In this document: in pieces, positions 1 to 11,026 of the stretch | Layout: each line of letters begins with the position of its first letter | Position numbering within the stretch: position 1 is the stretch's first letter | From: Papilionanthe hookeriana x Papilionanthe teres | Lineage: Eukaryota; Streptophyta; Magnoliopsida; Asparagales; Orchidaceae | Assembly: GCA_022702705.1 (NCBI GenBank) | Contig: CM040425.1 | Location: forward strand, 4,030,001-4,094,000 | Direction of reading: 5' to 3' | Length of the DNA stretch: 64,000 nucleotides | Made by a program: the position numbers and the translations under genes | Notes under the pieces: generated by a model | Told to the model about the DNA's origin: nothing | What the model saw: only the letters and a program-made list of their open reading frames with translations | Database searches by the model: none

Positions 1-50
1 CTACACACCTGAGCCCCACGGCTATGCGCCTAGATCTGAAGCATACACGT

Positions 51-3000
51 TGTTGACCTCACTTTTGTGAGGGTCATTCACCAAATATATTAAGAAAGGA
101 AGTCTATCCATATTGACATCATAAAATTTAACAAGGGGCAACAAACCCCAAAGATCTAGGGTAAACCCCAAGCAAAGGATTTTTAACTTAAAATGACATA
201 TTAAATTAATCAAATCAGTAATGACAAACTCTAAAAATGATTAATTTTCCTAACCCATTTAAACAAATTTGATCAGACTATTAAATCTTTAACAAAAAAA
301 AGTTAATCCATGACTTAATGACCTCCTTATTAACTCAGTATTTACCACATTGACCATTAAGACATCTCAAGTATTAAACTGATCAAATATAACTCATTTT
401 ATCAATTGGCAATACCAAATTGACCCAACATTACCAACCTTAGTCAAATCTAGGTATGGTTACTAAAATTAATAACCTTGTGATTAAATTAACCATGACA
501 AAGTTAAATAAATCATCTAGGACAACTTTGAACCTAAATTGATCAATCATGATCAACACAGATCAATAATGATCAACCCTTGACATAAACAAGATAAAAA
601 TGGTCAAACCCATGACCTAAACACCACTATATTGGTTTCATTGGTTATCTCATAACCTAAAATGACAAATTAGGTTAAGATGATTAAACCATGACCCAAA
701 GAATATTACATTGACTTCATTGGTAAATTTTTGACTAAGTAATTAAAATTTAGTCAAAAAAATCCATACATAATATAAAGACGACTACATTAACCCCATT
801 GGTCAATTCTTGACCTAAAAGGGTTAAAATTGGTCAAAATGGCTAACCCATGCCCCTTGACCACAAAATTGACTTGAAATACAAACATTGACATAAATAA
901 CATAACATTAATTAAATGACTAAAATATAACAAAAAAATCACCACATTGGTATTTATATTGACTTAAACCCTAAAATTGGTCAACTCTAGGCAACATTCA
1001 TCAAAATTGATCAAAATATCCAATTTTGAACCAAAAATGATAAAATTAATCAAATAATTAATTCCAAAATTATTTTTGATTAATTTATTAGCTAAAAATA
1101 TAATTTCAAATATGTTGATTAATTAATAATTAACTAAAAATGGAAATATAATTAAAAGCCATAAATTAATACCTTGCCTAATTTTGAACAAAAAATGATA
1201 TAAATTAATCAAATAATTAATTTTAAAATTATTTTGATTAATTTATTAGCCAATAATATAATTTCCAATATTTTTAATTAATGACATAATTAATTAAGAA
1301 TGAAATTATATTCAAAAAGCCATGAAAAGAAATTTTGACCCATGACACCATTTATGACATAATAAATGGTTTTCAAAATTCTAAGCTCATTAATGACATC
1401 ATGGATGACCTCATATAGGTTAGACACAACCTATATGACCCATCAAAAATGAATTGACCAATTAATAATTCATAATATAATATTTCTAACTATGGTTAAA
1501 AGACATCATGACATGAAAAATGAAGTGGCAAAACCTTACCATTTCAAAGCATGAATCATCTTACTCCCCTAGGTGATGTGGCTGGCCATGGCAAATGTTA
1601 TCTTAGCCACCTCCAAAATCATCCAATGAAAAAGGAACATAGCTTGGGTTAAGCCATTACCATGGTAAAATGCAATGATGAATATTCCATGCATGAGGTG
1701 AATCATAAGCCTATTTGTCATGCGCTTATTAAACTCATTAAAATGGGTGAAGAAAACATATGAGGAAGGTTATATCAGGCCATGTAGCCAGCCTTATCCA
1801 CCTCCCTAAAGAGAAAATAGGGGAGTTCCAATTCATAGGACCAAACCTAAACTCTAGGTAAACCTTACATGAGTTAAGCTTTAAAAAATAAAATCCCTTT
1901 GTCCACAGCCTACAATCATATCCTTGGACATTAATAGCATGGTTAAGAACTTCCCTAGATGAACCTAAGCCATCCAAAGCTTAACCATGGCCGTGCCATG
2001 GCTATAAATAGAGCCAAACCCGAGCACATGAGAAGAGGGGAGGAGGAAATTTGAAAACCATATATATTGGCTAAATCTAGATACGCCCAACACAAAAAAC
2101 CTTCACTAGGACCTTAGCAACTGATCCCCAATGAAACCAAGCATTGAAGCACAATGAAACTCTTCAATTTGGCTAAGCCGAGCGCACCCAAATTTCCCAA
2201 AAATAGGACAAGTTGGAAGTCTGAAATCAAACTCTAAAAACCTCCAAATTGACCATTCCAAAACCTTCTAGGGACCAAATAAAGAAGATCCAAATCGAAA
2301 TCAAGCTTCCCCATAGCCTCTAACCTAGACTTTGACAAAATCCCTTCAAACCAAGCCACCCTTGGTCGAATTCTCAGAAGAACTTAATTTGAGCTCAAAT
2401 TAAGTTAAGGTAAAGCTTAAGGAGGTCAAAACAAAGCTGCTTAAGCATTCAAATCGAGTTCAAATTGTCTAAATCCAAGTTATGGATTATTTGGCTCTAA
2501 TGGCGTTTGGTTTCACACATTATGAAAGAAAGTGATTCAAAACCCCATCATCACCGTATGGATATCATCTTCAGCCCTAGATGAAGCTATAGAAACAAAA
2601 ATTACTCAAATCCATTAAGATTTGAGTGAGAATTTTCTTCTAGACATTGGACGGTGAGCGGGTTGAACCAGGGTGAAGAAGACGCTCCGATACTGTCCAT
2701 TTTCGTTTTTTAAAAATGGAAGGTCAATTTTGAATCTAGGCAGATCCGCTGTTCTGAGCCTCTCAGAGGATCCAGCTCGTTTTTACGCGAACGAGGACAC
2801 ACGTCTCCTCCAACGAATTTTAAGGATAACTTGGATTTAATTAAATCTAGGTTAATTTTAAAATAATCAAAATTCAATATCTTGCCATAGAAAATTCATA
2901 AAAATGTGATAAAAATATCCCTGAACTCAGCATGAATAGGAGAAAATTATGAGATCAAAATCATAATGTTATTCTTTGTAATTAATTTTTAATTAATTAA

Positions 3001-3290
3001 TTACACTCTAGAGTAATTTAATTATTAAAAATTAATTATAATTCCCAAAATTTTAAAATTTTTACAAAATGATCCTCTCATATTAGGACATGTTCCCTGA
3101 TTTTTCTAAGGATATGAAAATTCTCTAGGGTGTTATTTCCTAATTTCTAAGTGACTTTGTAGTTATTTCTAAACATAATTATAAAACTTAGAAATTAAGA
3201 AGAATAAAATTGGAAATTGGCTAAATAATTTAGGATGATAAACACAAACCCTAAAATAATAAATCTTAACCTTTTAAAAATTTAAAATGA
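51..3290 (+). mobile_element. Long LTR of a TTGAC-rich retrotransposon family
   Basis: This noncoding block matches, in reverse complement, the block at about 48015-50204, so the two are copies of one repeat. Both begin with the same word, TGTTGACCTCACTTTTGTGA, reading inward from position 51 here and from 50204 on the minus strand there, which fits the TG start of an LTR. The first 1.45 kb holds roughly twenty TTGAC or GTCAA words, a by-eye count. A TATA box lies near 2003, so about 1950 bases would be U3. The right end near 3290 is placed only where an Athila-like LTR begins. A purine/pyrimidine-poor AT tract with palindromic TTAATTAATTAA words lies near 2985-3050. No reading frame is recognisable. 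Whether this is a solo LTR or one end of a full element cannot be told, because the left flank is only 50 bases. Confidence 0.6.
2003..2010 (+). promoter_or_regulatory. Probable TATA box of the TTGAC-rich LTR
   Basis: TATAAATA lies inside GGCTATAAATAGAGCC. The equivalent place in the minus-strand copy, near 49283-49291, has a weaker TATTTAA. This sets the transcription direction as plus here. Transcription start would be expected about 30 bases downstream. Confidence 0.5.
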
Positions 3291-3294
3291 CATT

Positions 3295-4343
3295 TTGAAT
3301 TCTTTTGGGGAAGATAAAGAGATAAGTTGTATTTTCTTTTGTGGTTTGTATGACTTTTCTTTTATATATAAAATCCATGTTTTATTGTGTCTTCTCTATG
3401 AATTCTGAGTAGTCTCCTTTGTCTTTCTTCTTGCATAGAGATGTGATGATGTGGATTTGAAGTGTTTTTAAAGTATTAAAGAAATTATGATGGTTTTTCA
3501 TTTTGAACTTAATATACTTTTCGATCTGGCCAATTTGATTGTTAAAATATGTTGTGGAACATTAACTCTGAAAGGATTTAATATCTTACAACAATAATGA
3601 AGAACTCATTCAATTTCCATGGATGAATTGCGTAGTTCATGGGAATTGAGTGCAAATAAATAGGGAAATGTGTTTTGATGGACATCAAATTGGAGGTTTC
3701 AGGGTGACAGGCTGAGATCCCCAATTTGGTCCTAAGATCAGTAACTAAACTCGATGGTTAGCCTTTAGGTAAAGGGTGAGTGGGAGCTCCGTAGTGGCAG
3801 TCAGGTATCCTCACGACCTAGCCTTAGATTTAGTAACTAAACTTAGGAGATGTTAATGTTCTTTTCTTGCTTAGAAGAGGGGGTACTCTTTTAAGGGTAA
3901 AGAATCAATTATGCTCCTATTTGACACAATACCATTAGATAATTATTCAATATCATCCACACATCATATTCTCATTGCAAGAGGAAAGATACTTTTCTTA
4001 TATAATTAAAACCTTTCAAATATATAGCTTAGAATGTGTCTGATAGTTAATTTTGTTGTAAAGATATAGAAGTAATTGTAGTTTGCTTAATTGTTACTGT
4101 TTTCTGCATCTTGGTAGTAGAAGTAAACATTAAACTTTAATTGCAATTTGAGTATTGGAATTCAATATTACATTATCAATAGTGAGATTCACCCTTCCCT
4201 GTGGGATCGATAAACGGGACTCCATTAGAGCCCTGTATTACTTGATATGATACGTATACTTGCGTTTGAAATTGTGACTTTATAAAATCATTATAAATAT
4301 ATAAATCTGAGGTCATAAATTCTTGCATAATATAAAATTCACA
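3295..4343 (+). mobile_element. Truncated Athila-like LTR fragment
   Basis: The segment matches the 3' two thirds of the other Athila-like LTRs in this window. Shared landmarks are the AGATAAGTTGTATTT block near 3320, the TTCTCTATGAATTCTGAGTA block near 3390, and the end block CCTGTGGGATCGAT plus TATTACTTGATATGATACGT near 4198-4257. The first part of the LTR is missing, and the left edge abuts the TTGAC-rich LTR, which may have inserted into it. The right end is placed by analogy with the solo LTR at 23313-24944 and is uncertain by tens of bases. Confidence 0.65.
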
Positions 4344-4344
4344 G

Positions 4345-5298
4345 GTCAATAACCTAGTTATTTTACCAAAGCTCTCTCGAGCCCTTATGGATCACAACAC
4401 ATTTTAACTAACACTTGGGCATAATGAAAAGTAAATGAAATTCAGAAGTTATTCAACACATTCATAATTAAAAATTAATTTTAAAACACTTTGCACTCCT
4501 ACACAACCTAGTTAACCATTACAAGGAAAATGAAAAGACTATTCATAAAGCATTGAGAAAACACCACAAAACATCTTTGAAAACAAGTAAATCCATTGTG
4601 ATTATAGAATTACAATAACAAGAGTACATAATACTTAGCTTTCCTTTCACTTCAAAGTGCTGAGAATGCTTCCCCATTGATCTCTTAGTTCTCTTACTAC
4701 TTTCCTCAAATCTCTCCTCACTTTACACTTGAAATCTTCTCCAAATCCCTCACAAATGCTCTCCTACTCTCTCTTACAATAAATCACTGACTATAAACTT
4801 GAAAAAATACTTAAAGTGCCCTTTTTATTCTCACTAAAGAACCCCTTTTATCATGATGATTAACTCCCCACATCGTGTAGAAAATTGCTAAAAACTGTCT
4901 AGGCAATTTTTGAAGCTTAGGCTCCACTGGGCTGGAACCTAGGCCACAGACTCTCTGTCGACCAATTTTGTAGGGCACCTAGCCACCCAAAAATGTGGTG
5001 CTAAGAAGGTGGGTAGTGGAACCTGGGCACCCACTAGTTGGCACTTAGGCACCAGCCTCTCAGGTTCTCAGGGTGGGACTGGCGCCCAGGAGCCCAAGAA
5101 ATTTGGCGCCAAGGCGCTAGTCACATGTAACCTCCGTAGCTCCAAGTCACCTTCATTTTGACCATTTCTTCTTCACTTGTTTCAACTTCTAATACATGTT
5201 GTACCTGTAAAAAAACATAAAAATACCTTTTCTTAATGACAATTTCATCCATAAACATGTGCCAAATATAAATAAAATTTAACATTCTTTTCTACACA
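4345..5298 (-). mobile_element. Diverged LTR fragment, minus strand, with a GGCGCC island
   Basis: Read on the minus strand from 5298, this begins TGTGTAGA and follows the layout of the Athila-like LTRs: an AT-rich start, a TTTTACAGGTAC block, an AAATG-rich stretch, then a GC-rich island at about 4905-5130 with GGCGCC, CTTGGCGCC and GGGCGCC words. The sequence is too diverged to align fully with the other LTRs, so membership in the family is inferred from layout. A TTTGGCGC word is at 5102-5109. Confidence 0.4.
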
Positions 5299-5300
5299 TC

Positions 5301-5538
5301 ATTGCTTCGCTTGCCCCAGAGGGGAAGTGTTAATTTGCTCGCCTCGGAAGGGAGATGTCGATTCGATCACCCTGGAGGGTGGCCATTCATTTCACTCGCC
5401 TTGAAGGGGAATCACTGATTCGTTCGCTCTGGATAGGAGTTGTTGCTTCGCTCTCCCCAGAGGGGTGTTGTTATTTGCTCACCCCTGAAGGGAGTCTTTG
5501 ATTTTCTCGCCCCAGAAGGGGATTCTTTGATTTCTTCG
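5301..5538. repeat. Minisatellite, about eight 29-base units with a hairpin core
   Basis: About eight degenerate units of 27-32 bases run head to tail. The consensus is roughly ATTTGCTCGCC followed by a short inverted core and a T/G-rich tail. The cores vary but usually keep the dyad: CCCCAGAGGGG, CCCTGGAGGG, CCTTGAAGGGG, CCCCTGAAGGG, CCCCAGAAGGGG. A plus-strand open frame crosses the right half, but the unit length is not a multiple of three and indels occur, so I do not call it a gene. The array begins right at the edge of the preceding LTR fragment. Confidence 0.75.
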
Positions 5539-5750
5539 GTTGGTTCGAGTATCTCAAGTGTCAGTTTAGATGTAGGCACTTATGAACTCTTTGAGTTTCT
5601 TGAGTCTCTATCAAACTTAGAAAAGCATAATTAGATATTTATGTATAGATGTTTCAGAAAAAAGTTAAAATACCATTATTGGCTATTTTGATCGGAGAGA
5701 ATTTTTGGTCTACTGGATATTTTGAAAGCTTGGATATTTCGATCGTCCTG

Positions 5751-6240
5751 ATTTGAGATGACCAATCATGGGCATACAACTGGCCAATGGCAGGTGATTA
5801 GTTAGATGTAGGTGGTCAACTGAGGGTGACTAAATTAGCGGTCGGTCTGAGGTAGTTTCCATTATGACTAGGGCTTGATGGAAACAAACAAATTGAGTAG
5901 TATTTATGTAAAAACATAAATATATAAAAATAGAGTTTTATGTATGTAATTCTTTCCTAATTTTAAGATGGTTGACCGGAGGCAGTGACCGATTGGAAAC
6001 AGGTCATCTACCAGAGTAACAGTCAACCTGAGGGTGGCTTGCTGGAAACACAAATAAATTAAGCGATATTTATGTAAATATATTAATATACAAGAATACA
6101 ATAGTGTATATATATATCTACCTTAATTTGAGATGGGTGGTCGTAAGAAGTTGATCGGCCAGAGGTGACTAGATCGGCGATCAGTTGAAGGTAGTTGCCA
6201 GCCGGTGAGGTGACCAAAGCACCAGTCGACCATGGGTGTG
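5751..6240. repeat. Diverged tandem repeat, two to three units of about 165-210 bases
   Basis: Units start at 5751 (ATTTGAGATG), 5960 (ATTTTAAGATGG) and 6126 (ATTTGAGATGGG). Each has a GC-richer half with GACCGA/GGTCGAC-like words and an AT-rich half containing TATTTATGTAAA and TGGAAACA. The third unit fades near 6240. Noncoding as far as I can see. Confidence 0.6.
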
Positions 6241-6664
6241 AGTTAGATGGAAGAGGGCTGAATATGGATCAAAATAGTATCGTTTGATCATCTCTAGAGT
6301 GCTAGAAAGAGTGGCGTGAACATGGTGTGGTTTGCCACGTTCTGACATGGTGAGAAGCTTATTGTTGAAGAAATCTACACCGATGTACATGTTGTTAATG
6401 TCGTGGGACGCATTGAGGATAATAAAGAGCCTTCAAACATAGAGAAGTAGATGAGCGATGCCCGAGAGGCTGTGGGACTCGTCAAGGTCCTTCAAGAAGA
6501 TAGTGCACCCCATGGCCCGTTCCTGCCTAAGCCGCTCTATTTTAGTGAATCGACAGCTGTAGGAGGTGTAGCCCCCATAACCATCTAACATGGATCATTA
6601 CACCATGGTCGAAAAAGTGGTGACCTTTGCAGGGGTGAAGTGTGGGTTTGCGTCATTGCGAAAG
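6241..6664 (-). other. Unassigned, possibly degraded coding sequence on the minus strand
   Basis: This stretch and its continuation at 8524-9150 were one sequence before the solo LTR at 6670-8518 inserted. On the minus strand there are partly open runs, for example 6181-6390, with moderate GC content. Stops interrupt them and I recognise no family. It could be an old retroelement interior. Confidence 0.25.
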
Positions 6665-6669
6665 TAGAC

Positions 6670-8518
6670 TGATACACCTAAAATATATAGTGTTTTTATG
6701 CGTATTTTTATACCTATTTTTGATGATATTACACTTTAAGGGAATGTATTTTCATGTTTTCCTTGCAGGTATGATTAAAATGAATAATTGTGATGAAAGG
6801 AGCAAAAAAGGTCAAATTTGAAGCAAAAATAAAAAGTGTGCAAAATTAGTCTCTGGCGGCTAAGCGCCAAGGGCTGACGCATAGCCGTGACAGTTAACCT
6901 TTTCATTTTAATTAATTTTGGTGCAAATTTGAAGGGGTTTTTGAAGCATCCTTTGATTTAAACTTCCTTAACTTCTTATTGGCGCCAAAACTCATTTAAA
7001 ATTTGAATCAATGGATGCATCTTTTGGTAGATTCGTTGAATCTAGACATGATTTGAAGAGACACCAAAGCACCATTTGAAAAATTATTAAAAGAAGACTT
7101 GGAGATCAGAAGAAAGAGAAGAGTTTTGAAAGGAAGTATTAGCAAATAAAGTTGGAGAAAATCTTGAAGTGTTTGAAGGGAGAGAGGAAGAAAGAGAGTC
7201 GTCTTCTTGCCATACTTTCCTTACTTTTCCACTTTACTTTATCATAGTTTGTATTAAAATTTAGGAGAGTGAATCCTTAGAGTTGGGTGCCACCCCCTAA
7301 GGAGTTATTTAGTGGAAAGCAAAGTTTCAAAGAAACTTCAAGAGTCTTGTGGAGAGGATTTTTAGAAAAGCTTTTAACTTTATTTTTTTATATTTAGTTT
7401 TAAAGTAAGACTTGTTGTGTTTTCACTATGATCTCTACTGTCAAATCAAATTGTGTTTGTGTTTTCTCTATGAGTTCTGAGTAGTTTTCTTTATCTTTTT
7501 ACTTTTAAATGATGAAGTAATTAACTTTTTGACGGAAGTTGTGTGAAGTATAAGTGTTTAATGTTGAAAGAAGTTGTGATGATTCAACTACCTTGCACTT
7601 CATTTACCTCTTGATTTGGCCAATTGAGATGTTAAAATTTGTTGTAAGAACATGTAAGAACCAATGCAGTATTGTCTCAATCAACAATTGGAGAGAATCA
7701 CATGAAATTATATGGGTGAGAATTGTAGTCCATATAGTTGAGTGCAAATAAATAGGGAGATATGCTTTTGATTGAGTGTAGAATTAGAGGACTTTAGAGT
7801 GATAGGCTAAAACCCCCAAATTGGTTTGATGTTTTAAGTTTTGTTATGAGATGTTAGCCCTCAGGTGGAGGGAGAAGGGAACTCTAGAGTGAGAGCTAGT
7901 ATCTTCCCTGCCTAACCCAACTTCAAGGTTTCAAAACATTAGATTAACCTGTATTCTTTATAAAACCAAGTTCAAAACATTAGATTAACCTATATTCTTT
8001 ATAAAACCAAGTAAGGGTAAATAATATAACTGCTACTATTTGGCACAAAACATTTAGATACTTCCACAACGAAATTCCATAATTATTACTGATTCATGAA
8101 GAGGAAAAAGATATTTTATTCTCATTTTCTTTCATATCATTTAATAGTCTTGATAAATTTTGTTTCTTACTTTACTTTTTATTTATATTTATAAAAAAGA
8201 ATTTAAACTTTTTATTTATCAAACATAACTTACAAAATCATTTTGAAAAGTAAAAAAGTTATTTTTCTACTTTATTTAAATTTTTAGAACATTTTTTTGT
8301 GGGTTTGATATCTCAGGGCTTAATCAGAAGTCCTATATTACTTGATAAACGATGCGTATACAGCGTAGAATCTCATATTATAAATAATTAAAGTTGATAT
8401 CTTATTTGCTTCGGAATCATGTTTTTAGCACCGTAGTAAAGAAAGAGATATTATTGTTGAGAAAAAATATAAAGTGTAATTTCATATATAAAACGTAAGC
8501 ATAAATATTCGGGGATCA
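6670..8518 (+). mobile_element. Solo Athila-like LTR with TAGAC target duplication
   Basis: The element begins TGATACACCT and ends CGGGGATCA. It is flanked by identical 5-base direct repeats, TAGAC at 6665-6669 and again at 8519-8523. There is no internal domain, so it is a solo LTR, normally left by recombination between the two LTRs of a complete element. Its start matches the other family members at 29434, 33942 and 39881. It has a GC-rich island at about 6851-6890 (GGCGGCTAAGCGCC) and a GCGCCAAA word (TTTGGCGC on the other strand) at 6982-6989. Confidence 0.88.
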
Positions 8519-8523
8519 TAGAC

Positions 8524-9150
8524 CCATCGAATGTTTAGGAAATTTTGCCAGAAATAGCGAGGTTGAGGTGCGGGTAAATCTTGCCATCGGAGGCTAAGTT
8601 TTTGGCTATCTAGACATCAAGATTAATGATTTTGGGGAAGCAGTGATTCGTTTTAGTAAGTTGCAGATAAATCAATTTATGAGGGCATCAAGTGAGTGTC
8701 GTCGGTAGGTAGAAATGGCCGATCGGTGAGATCATCAAGTGTTCATATGCTGGCCAGTTAGGTAGGCATTGCACTGCAGACTGCGCCACTTCTTCGGCAT
8801 AATTGGATCTAGAAACAGAGAGAGGTGCTGAGTAGATCCACTTATTCCTCATTTCTTTCTTAATGAAGAAGGTGCAAGGAGATCTTTAGATCTGAATATG
8901 GAGAGCATGCACAAATCTAAGAGAAAATAGATGAAATTTATTGGAGAACGTCAGCGAAGAGGAAAAATTATAGTGAATCCGCTGCTTGCAAGTTTTCTCG
9001 TGCACTTTTTGATTATACGTCTCTTTGAAGAGTTTTTTCTCAATGTTTCTCCTTTTCTTATTGATGGCACAGTCTATGCTCATCACATCTTTTAAGTTGG
9101 ATCGAAAATTGTCATGTTGACAATGCCCAAGGCATAGAATGTGAGACCAA
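8524..9150. other. Unassigned sequence flanking the solo LTR
   Basis: This is the right-hand half of the locus interrupted by the solo LTR. It is moderately AT-rich, has no reading frame I can defend, and leads into the GA microsatellite. Confidence 0.4.
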
Positions 9151-9156
9151 GGGAGA

Positions 9157-9158
<2 letters not shown>

Positions 9159-9215
<57 letters not shown>
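9159..9215. repeat. (GA)n microsatellite, about 28 units
   Basis: An uninterrupted run of GA dinucleotides. It creates open frames of alternating Leu-Ser on the minus strand, which are artefacts of the repeat. Confidence 0.97.
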
Positions 9216-9218
<3 letters not shown>

Positions 9219-10373
9219 TAACACAGCGATTGCCTCCAATAAGGCAAAGTGGGGGTGTTCCCTGAACTCTCTGACTAATTTTATATATTGAAAGATACAT
9301 TTGCAAAAGTATGGGAGAGTGACGCCTAAATGGCTGGAGAGCCCAAATGAATTTCCTCCCTTTACATGAAAAATATCTTCCTATTTATAGATTTGTTGGC
9401 CAAATGAGACGACCGACCATTATTTTCTACGGTCAGCATTTTTCAGACACACATAAAAATACTTACGTAAACATAAAAATAAAAAATAAAGAAGCTTCTA
9501 TAACAATAAATCATTTACTATTAAGCAAATATATTTTCAGAAAATCAATATCACATCTATTTTGTAGCAAGATTTATGCCATATCTAATTAGAAATCCTA
9601 CCAAAATGATTCAAAAGATCATTTTCAATCTTGCAGTTCTCAAAATCCTGCTTTTTGTGGTTTTACCATAAACCCCAAGATTAATAAATGAGGGCATTCG
9701 TTAGATTTAAGGGGAGCTTGGCTGCACCTTAAATTTAGGACAAGTAGGATTTATCAAATCTTATAAATATGAATTTATTTTTTTGATGATGAAGCTCACA
9801 AGTGACGTTCAAAAAATCCTTTTCTCACAGAGATTTTAGTAAATCCAGATTTATGTCAGAGGCGAGGCAGAATGCGGGGAAAAACTGATAAAATGTAGGG
9901 AACTTTTGGTGTTTGTCTGGATTTAAGCTATATTAATCCTTAAATCCAATTATTAATATGCTTCCAAACACTGCCTCAATTTAAAATGATACTTATCACG
10001 ACCTCTTCATCTTTGTTCAAAAGTCGTGGCTCGATCTATGCCTTCACCACAGAGTTTGGATCCCGACTTCCATGCTTAGTAGTTTTCAAGGTTTTCGGGC
10101 ACTAGGAGAAGGGGAAGGAAGATGGATGGACAAGCGAATTCAACTTGAGATGAAGAGGAATGGCGTGATGGAGCAGAGCCTAGCACGGGAAGGACACCAT
10201 ATCTACTCCTAGAGCGAGAAGAAGACATAGCTATAAATGGAGGCGAACACGAGGGAGATAGAGACGTGCAAGTCCTGGAGTTGACAAATGGAGTCAAACG
10301 AGAGGGAGATGGAGATGAGGGGTGGGTGGGTGAAATAAAAAAGTTTAGGTCAATGATCATTTATTTGAAATAT
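9216..10373. other. Intergenic sequence upstream of the saposin-type gene
   Basis: AT-rich, with several TAAATCC and GGATTTA words in both orientations (9690-9990), suggesting old MITE remnants. A minus-strand open run at 10076-10360 is rich in Ser, Pro and Arg and has no recognisable domain. A TATA-like CTATAAATA read on the minus strand lies near 9380. I see no convincing gene here. Confidence 0.4.
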
Positions 10374-10683
10374 TTAGGTGGTATTTGATTACTGTCGCAG
10401 ATTTACGTTAATAGGATTTATTAAATCCATGAAATCCATTCAGTTTCTTACGGAGATGAAACACAAGAGAAATGATGATGTAAATCCGTGTAATCCGCCT
10501 GATATTATAATTTGATAAATCTATATTTATATTATTGAGGAGACGAACGGAGAGAAATAGACGAAATGGGAGAAAATTGAATTTAATGGAGAGTTGGATT
10601 TGATTTTTTCCTCTTTCAGTGTTTGATTAGATTTAGGTGAAACTCATAGCAAAATTTTATTAAAAATGTGAACTAAACACCCC
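10374..10683. mobile_element. Possible MITE in the promoter of the saposin-type gene
   Basis: The left edge reads GGTGGTATTTGATTAC. The right edge, read on the minus strand, is GGGGTGTTTAGTTCAC, an imperfect terminal inverted repeat. The interior of about 310 bases is AT-rich and noncoding. This resembles hAT-type MITEs, but I could not find a clear target duplication, so the call is weak. Confidence 0.3.
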
Positions 10684-10798
10684 TTTGTGATGATTAATTT
10701 GTTATTTTTGAAGTTTTAGATGTGTGCGGTTAAAACCCCGTATTTGCATTGCCGTGTCCTCCAGTCCCAAAGGAAAACCGAGCGCCACCGAGACGAAG

Positions 10799-11026
10799 AT
10801 GCAGAGAAAAATGGCGAGAAGGCTCTATCTTTCCGTTCCACTTTACATTCTTTTCTTTTTCTTATGCTTGGTTCCCTTATCCGTAGCTTCTCCCAAGAAG
10901 AAGGCGCCTCCTTCAGCGGCAAGGAAGGAGGACATCCCTTACATCAAATGCCAAGTTTGTGAGAAGATCGCTTACCAGATCCACAACCAGGTTAAGGACA
11001 AGGAATCCAAGATTTCACCAAAAAAG
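10799..11026 (+). CDS. Exon 1: signal peptide, linker, CxxC
   Basis: 76 codons. It codes for the signal segment (YLSVPLYILFFFLCLVPL region), the PKKKAPP linker and CQVCEK, ending in SPKK. The donor is AAG|GTTATT and intron 1 is 82 bases. Confidence 0.9.

Noticed and set aside
5301..5538. Possible CRISPR-like array because of regular units with dyad cores
   Set aside because: The units are degenerate and contiguous, with no unique spacers, in a plant nuclear sequence. It is a minisatellite.
8886..9306. Minus-strand open frames with long Leu-Ser runs
   Set aside because: Created by the (GA)n microsatellite; no domain on either side.
10720..10962. 80-codon plus-strand frame overlapping exon 1
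   Set aside because: Out-of-frame shadow of exon 1. It could be an upstream start only if transcription begins above 10720.
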